From: an uncultured Bacteroidales bacterium
Lineage (GTDB): Bacteria > Bacteroidota > Bacteroidia > Bacteroidales > JAUNSR01
Direction: 5' to 3'
Length of the DNA: 9,020 nucleotides
Assembly: GCA_947074245.1 (NCBI GenBank)
Contig: CAMTOW010000062.1
Coordinates: 1 to 9,020, forward strand
The notes below the pieces were generated by a model. The model did no database searches, had not been told where the DNA came from, and saw only the letters and a list, made by a program, of their open reading frames with translations. Positions 6,780 to 9,020 of the stretch are shown here, one piece after another. The translations under genes were made by a program, and so were the position numbers. The stretch's first letter is position 1. Each line of letters starts with the position of its first letter.

Positions 6780-8285
6780 TTATTCGAATGCACCCATACG
6801 TAGCATGTTCACTTCCTGCTGTGACAGGTAGCGCCAGCGTCCGCGTGGTACTTTTTTCTTAGTCAGACCTGCGAAATATACACGGTCAAGTTTCGTTACG
6901 CGATAACCCAGATGTTCGAAAATACGACGAACGATACGGTTGCGTCCCGAGTGGATCTCGATACCTACCTGGTTGCGGTCTTCATCATTTGCATAGCTGA
7001 TAGCGTCTGCGTGAATCTCTCCGTCTTCCAACTGCACTCCGTCTGCGATCTTCTGTAGATCCTCTTCCGTAATGTCTTTATCCAACCAAACGTGATAGAT
7101 TTTCTTCTTCACGAATTTCGGATGAGTCAACTTCGATGCTAGATCTCCGTCGTTGGTAAGTAGAAGTACGCCGGTCGTGTTGCGGTCCAGACGTCCTACC
7201 GGATAAATACGCTCTTTGGCTGCGCTGCGCACGATGTCCATTACAGTCAGACGTCCTTGTGGATCATCCGATGTTGTAACACAGTCTTTCGGCTTATTCA
7301 ACAATACGTATACTTTTTTCTCTAGCGATACGTCTTCGTCATTGAATGTCACCTTATCATTGCGATGGATTTTTGTTCCCAATTCGGTGATGATCTCTCC
7401 GTTCACCTTGATCGCTCCGTTTAGGATGAACTCATCCGCTTCGCGACGTGAGCAAACTCCGGCGTTAGCCAGGTATTTGTTCAGACGAATTGGTTCGTTC
7501 GGATCCGTAAGCAGGTCTTTATACTCCAGCTGTTTCTTCTGGCTGTATTTGTCGTTCGGATTGAAACCTCCCGGACGGCTGTTGAAACCACCTGGGCGAT
7601 TGTTGTTATATCCGCCCTGACGATTGTTATAGCCACCTGGGCGATTGTTGAAACCACCTGGGCGATTGTTGTTATATCCGCCTTCACGCTGTTGGTATCC
7701 ACCCTGGCGGTTATTGTTGTATCCGCCTTCGCGTGGCTGATATCCACCTTCGCGCGGTTGGTATCCACCCTGGCGATTGTTGTTATATCCGCCTTCGCGT
7801 GGTTGGTATCCGCCCTGACGGTTATTGTTGTATCCGCCTTCACGCTGTTGGTACCCACCTTGGCGGTTATTGTTGTATCCGCCTTCACGCTGTTGGTATC
7901 CACCCTGGCGATTGTTGTTGTATCCGCCTTCACGCTGCTGATATCCGCTCGGACGGTTGTATCCGCCTTCGCGTGGCTGATATCCGCCTTCACGCTGCTG
8001 GTATCCACCCTGGCGATTATTGTTGTATCCGCCTTCACGTGGTTGATAAGGACGATCCCCACCACGATCATTCGAGTAGGAATTGCGATAATATGGTCTT
8101 TCTTGATTGTCGTAACGTTTGTAAGGACGCTCTTCTTCACTTCCTTCCGGACGATTGATGCGAATTACTCGCTGTCCGCTTTCATTTTTTTCATAATTAA
8201 CTTTTTCAAAGTTTTCCGATCCGTCACGGCCGGTAGCTTTTACCTCATTGATGCGAGGGCGTCGTTTTCCTTGTTCTCTTTCCAT
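6780..8285 (-). CDS. rluB: rRNA pseudouridine synthase (RsuA/RluB/E/F family) with long repeat-rich N-terminal tail
   Basis: The enzyme isomerises a specific uridine of rRNA to pseudouridine during ribosome assembly; RluB in E. coli acts on 23S rRNA. Of 501 residues, only about 265-501 form the conserved enzyme: an S4 RNA-binding domain (IRLNKYLANAGVCSRREADE, about 266-312), then the catalytic domain with LLNKPKDCVTTSDD at 328-341 and GRLDRNTTGVLLLTNDG at 364-380, whose Asp367 is the catalytic residue, and GRNRIVRRIFEHLGY at 447-461. The first 80 residues are charged and lack evident fold; residues 81-241 are Gly/Tyr/Asn/Gln/Arg repeats. E. coli RluB lacks such an N-terminal tail. The ATG at 8283-8285 keeps the whole tail in frame; with no stop or shift in it, it is most likely translated. 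Exact rRNA target (RluB, RluE, RluF or RsuA type) cannot be decided here. Confidence 0.93.
   Translation of the reverse strand: MEREQGKRRPRINEVKATGRDGSENFEKVNYEKNESGQRVIRINRPEGSEEERPYKRYDNQERPYYRNSYSNDRGGDRPYQPREGGYNNNRQGGYQQREGGYQPREGGYNRPSGYQQREGGYNNNRQGGYQQREGGYNNNRQGGYQQREGGYNNNRQGGYQPREGGYNNNRQGGYQPREGGYQPREGGYNNNRQGGYQQREGGYNNNRPGGFNNRPGGYNNRQGGYNNNRPGGFNSRPGGFNPNDKYSQKKQLEYKDLLTDPNEPIRLNKYLANAGVCSRREADEFILNGAIKVNGEIITELGTKIHRNDKVTFNDEDVSLEKKVYVLLNKPKDCVTTSDDPQGRLTVMDIVRSAAKERIYPVGRLDRNTTGVLLLTNDGDLASKLTHPKFVKKKIYHVWLDKDITEEDLQKIADGVQLEDGEIHADAISYANDEDRNQVGIEIHSGRNRIVRRIFEHLGYRVTKLDRVYFAGLTKKKVPRGRWRYLSQQEVNMLRMGAFE
7563..8045 (-). repeat. In-frame tandem repeats coding the Gly/Tyr/Asn/Gln/Arg tail of RluB
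   Basis: The region codes residues 81-241 of RluB. The main unit is 45 bp, GGYNNNRQGGYQQRE (or QPRE), present in six full copies at residues 85-99, 120-134, 135-149, 150-164, 165-179 and 187-201. Extra 7-residue units (GGYQPRE, 100-106 and 180-186), a 13-residue variant (107-119) and a run of RPGGF/RQGGY units (about 208-241) complete it. Most unit lengths are multiples of 3, so copy loss or gain keeps the frame. Copies differ at wobble positions (for example CGGTTATTG against CGATTGTTG on the plus strand), so the array is not a very recent expansion. Confidence 0.95.
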
Positions 8286-8359
8286 GGGAAAATACTTGAA
8301 TATTAAAAAATTATACTAAATGTGGCCTCGCGGCTCTCGTCAACTATTTGTTGTTGAAA

Positions 8360-8392
8360 CAAATATATGCAGTTTCTGCTTTGTAAACTAAA
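8360..8392 (-). promoter_or_regulatory. Candidate Bacteroidota-type promoter for rluB
   Basis: On the minus strand TATATTTG (8367 down to 8360) matches the Bacteroidota -7 consensus TAnnTTTG exactly. A TTTA at 8392-8389, a three-of-four match to the -33 TTTG element, lies 21 bp upstream, within the usual spacing. An A/T-rich tract lies just upstream. The predicted start would fall near 8353, leaving a leader of about 70 nt before the rluB ATG. Confidence 0.55.
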
Positions 8393-8436
8393 AAAAAAGG
8401 TTTTTTTATCGAGTTAACAGTATAATTTACAATGAA

Positions 8437-8462
8437 AAAGGATTGTTTTTAAATAATCCTTT
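8437..8462 (-). terminator. Possible terminator downstream of purB
   Basis: AAAGGATT (8437-8444) and AATCCTTT (8455-8462) form an 8-bp stem with a 10-nt A/T-rich loop that could pair further. On the minus strand the 3' arm runs into CCUUUUUC, a short U-tail. It lies about 170 nt after the purB stop and upstream of the candidate rluB promoter. The distance and low G/C make this a moderate call. Confidence 0.5.
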
Positions 8463-8525
8463 ATGAGTAATCCATATTGCCTCTCCATCAGCACTGCAAA
8501 TGTTGAAATCGTATGTCGTATGAGA

Positions 8526-8572
8526 TACCTCCCGCCATCCCTAAAGATAGGAATAATTTCATGCGGGAGGTA
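8526..8572. other. G/C-rich 10-bp hairpin of unknown role
   Basis: TACCTCCCGC (8526-8535) pairs perfectly with GCGGGAGGTA (8563-8572); inside it CCTA (8540-8543) and TAGG (8548-8551) can form a small second helix with an AAGA loop. Neither strand has a strong U-tract directly after the stem, so it does not look like a standard terminator. It lies in the 3' region of purB transcripts, in the longest gene-free stretch of the window. Confidence 0.6.
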
Positions 8573-8630
8573 AATTCTTTTGATTTTTAATCAGATTTTT
8601 TCAGCCTTTTTTCAGGCAGTCTTTTTTTGA

Positions 8631-9020
8631 TCAAATTCCTGTATAGTTATGCGGAGTGATGTTTCTCAGCTCCTCTTTTACCGCATCCGAAACATGTAGC
8701 GTCTCGATGAATTCTGCGATGGTTTTTGCGTTGATACCCTCGTTCGTGCGAGTCAGCGCTTTCAAAGCTTCGTATGGTTTTGGATACCCTTCGCGACGCA
8801 ATATCGTTTGGATTCCTTCCGCAACTACCGCCCATGAGTTTTCAAGGTCGTTTGCGATAGCGCTCTCATTCAGAAGTAATTTGTTCAGACCTTTAAGCGT
8901 CGATGCGAATGCGATCAGGATATGTCCGAATGGCACCCCTACGTTACGCAACACGGTCGAGTCCGTAAGGTCGCGTTGCAGGCGCGAAATCGGAAGTTTC
9001 ATAGCCAGGTGATCCAAAAT
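8631..9020 (-). CDS. purB: Adenylosuccinate lyase, C-terminal part (5' end outside window)
   Basis: PurB acts twice in purine synthesis: it cleaves SAICAR to AICAR, and adenylosuccinate to AMP, releasing fumarate each time. The last 130 residues are visible, of about 450 in the long E. coli-like form. The segment KLPISRLQRDLTDSTVLRNV, followed by GVPFGHILIAF, LKGLNKLLLNE, NSWAVVAEGIQTILRREGYP and PYEALKALTRTN, is typical of the C-terminal helical domain. The catalytic signature loop lies outside the window. The codon at 9015-9017 is an internal TTG, and the frame stays open to the window edge. The stop is TGA at 8633-8631. It is upstream of rluB on the same strand but separated by 345 bp with likely termination and promoter signals. 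Confidence 0.95.
   Translation of the reverse strand: MLDHLAMKLPISRLQRDLTDSTVLRNVGVPFGHILIAFASTLKGLNKLLLNESAIANDLENSWAVVAEGIQTILRREGYPKPYEALKALTRTNEGINAKTIAEFIETLHVSDAVKEELRNITPHNYTGI

Larger units (their letters stand above)
8286..8630. other. 345-bp intergenic region between purB and rluB
   Basis: No convincing gene lies here. In minus-strand order after the purB stop it holds a small GCCT/AGGC hairpin (8604-8617), a 10-bp G/C-rich hairpin (8526-8572), a hairpin with a U-tail (8437-8462) that may terminate purB, an A/T-rich tract, a candidate rluB promoter (near 8360-8392) and a leader of roughly 70 nt before the rluB ATG. The leader contains a small GCC-TCGC-GGC hairpin at 8325-8334. Confidence 0.6.

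Noticed and set aside
7563..8045. Direct repeats that could suggest a CRISPR array
   Set aside because: The repeats are contiguous, contain no unique spacers, vary at wobble positions and code for an in-frame Gly/Tyr-rich tail.
7481..8140. Minus-strand open frame with KADTT/ARVDT repeats inside rluB
   Set aside because: It is the shifted-frame shadow of the same repeats. The rluB frame carries the catalytic domain and runs unbroken from its ATG.
7692..8306. Long plus-strand open frame (about 204 codons) coding a hydrophobic repeat protein opposite rluB
   Set aside because: It is the antisense reading of the in-frame rluB repeats, whose 3-multiple periodicity keeps several frames open. It has no family resemblance and overlaps a clear enzyme gene.
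8414..8488. 24-codon minus-strand open frame in the purB-rluB gap
   Set aside because: It is very short, has no ribosome-binding signal or recognisable peptide features, and overlaps the likely purB terminator.
8601..8627. GCCT/AGGC hairpin followed by seven T on the plus strand, near the purB stop
   Set aside because: It has terminator polarity on the plus strand only, where no gene ends nearby. The stem is 4 bp and the T-rich loop makes chance likely.

Overview
The window looks like a stretch of housekeeping chromosome from a member of the Bacteroidales (phylum Bacteroidota), perhaps Parabacteroides- or Porphyromonas-like. This rests on recognising the proteins and on some DNA features. 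NadK, AsnS, PurB, PdxJ and the Gly/Tyr/Asn/Gln/Arg-rich RluB have the Bacteroidales form. Start codons are preceded by A/T-rich leaders without a clear Shine-Dalgarno sequence. One promoter candidate carries the Bacteroidota -7 motif TAnnTTTG. Genus is not resolved. I see no insertion sequence, phage gene, tRNA, rRNA or CRISPR array.

Layout, left to right. (1) Positions 1-580 hold the 3' end of malate dehydrogenase (mdh, plus strand), closed by a strong GNRA-loop terminator. (2) Positions 649-2201 hold two minus-strand genes 8 bp apart: a two-CBS-domain protein with an ACT-like tail, then NAD kinase (nadK). (3) Positions 2202-2371 are a divergent intergenic region with four TTTGCA/TGCAAA boxes. 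(4) Positions 2372-5142 hold a plus-strand cluster: pdxJ (vitamin B6 synthesis), exbB, exbD and a TonB/TolA-like energy transducer. The last three form a proton-motive-force-driven motor that energises outer-membrane transport. (5) A 15-bp perfect inverted repeat at 5164-5199 ends this cluster and the opposing one. (6) Positions 5247-9020 hold the minus-strand series purB (3' end), rluB and asnS, which serve purine synthesis, rRNA modification and tRNA charging. The intergenic regions there contain several hairpins and a candidate rluB promoter.

All nine genes have known families, and I found no convincing new defence, mobile or biosynthetic system. The points most worth a second look are: the about 160-residue low-complexity repeat tail on the rRNA pseudouridine synthase; two same-strand DnaA-box-like 9-mers 17 bp apart in the 40-bp pdxJ-exbB gap; the TTTGCA box cluster between the divergent genes; and an unexplained 10-bp hairpin between purB and rluB. 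These are modest leads.
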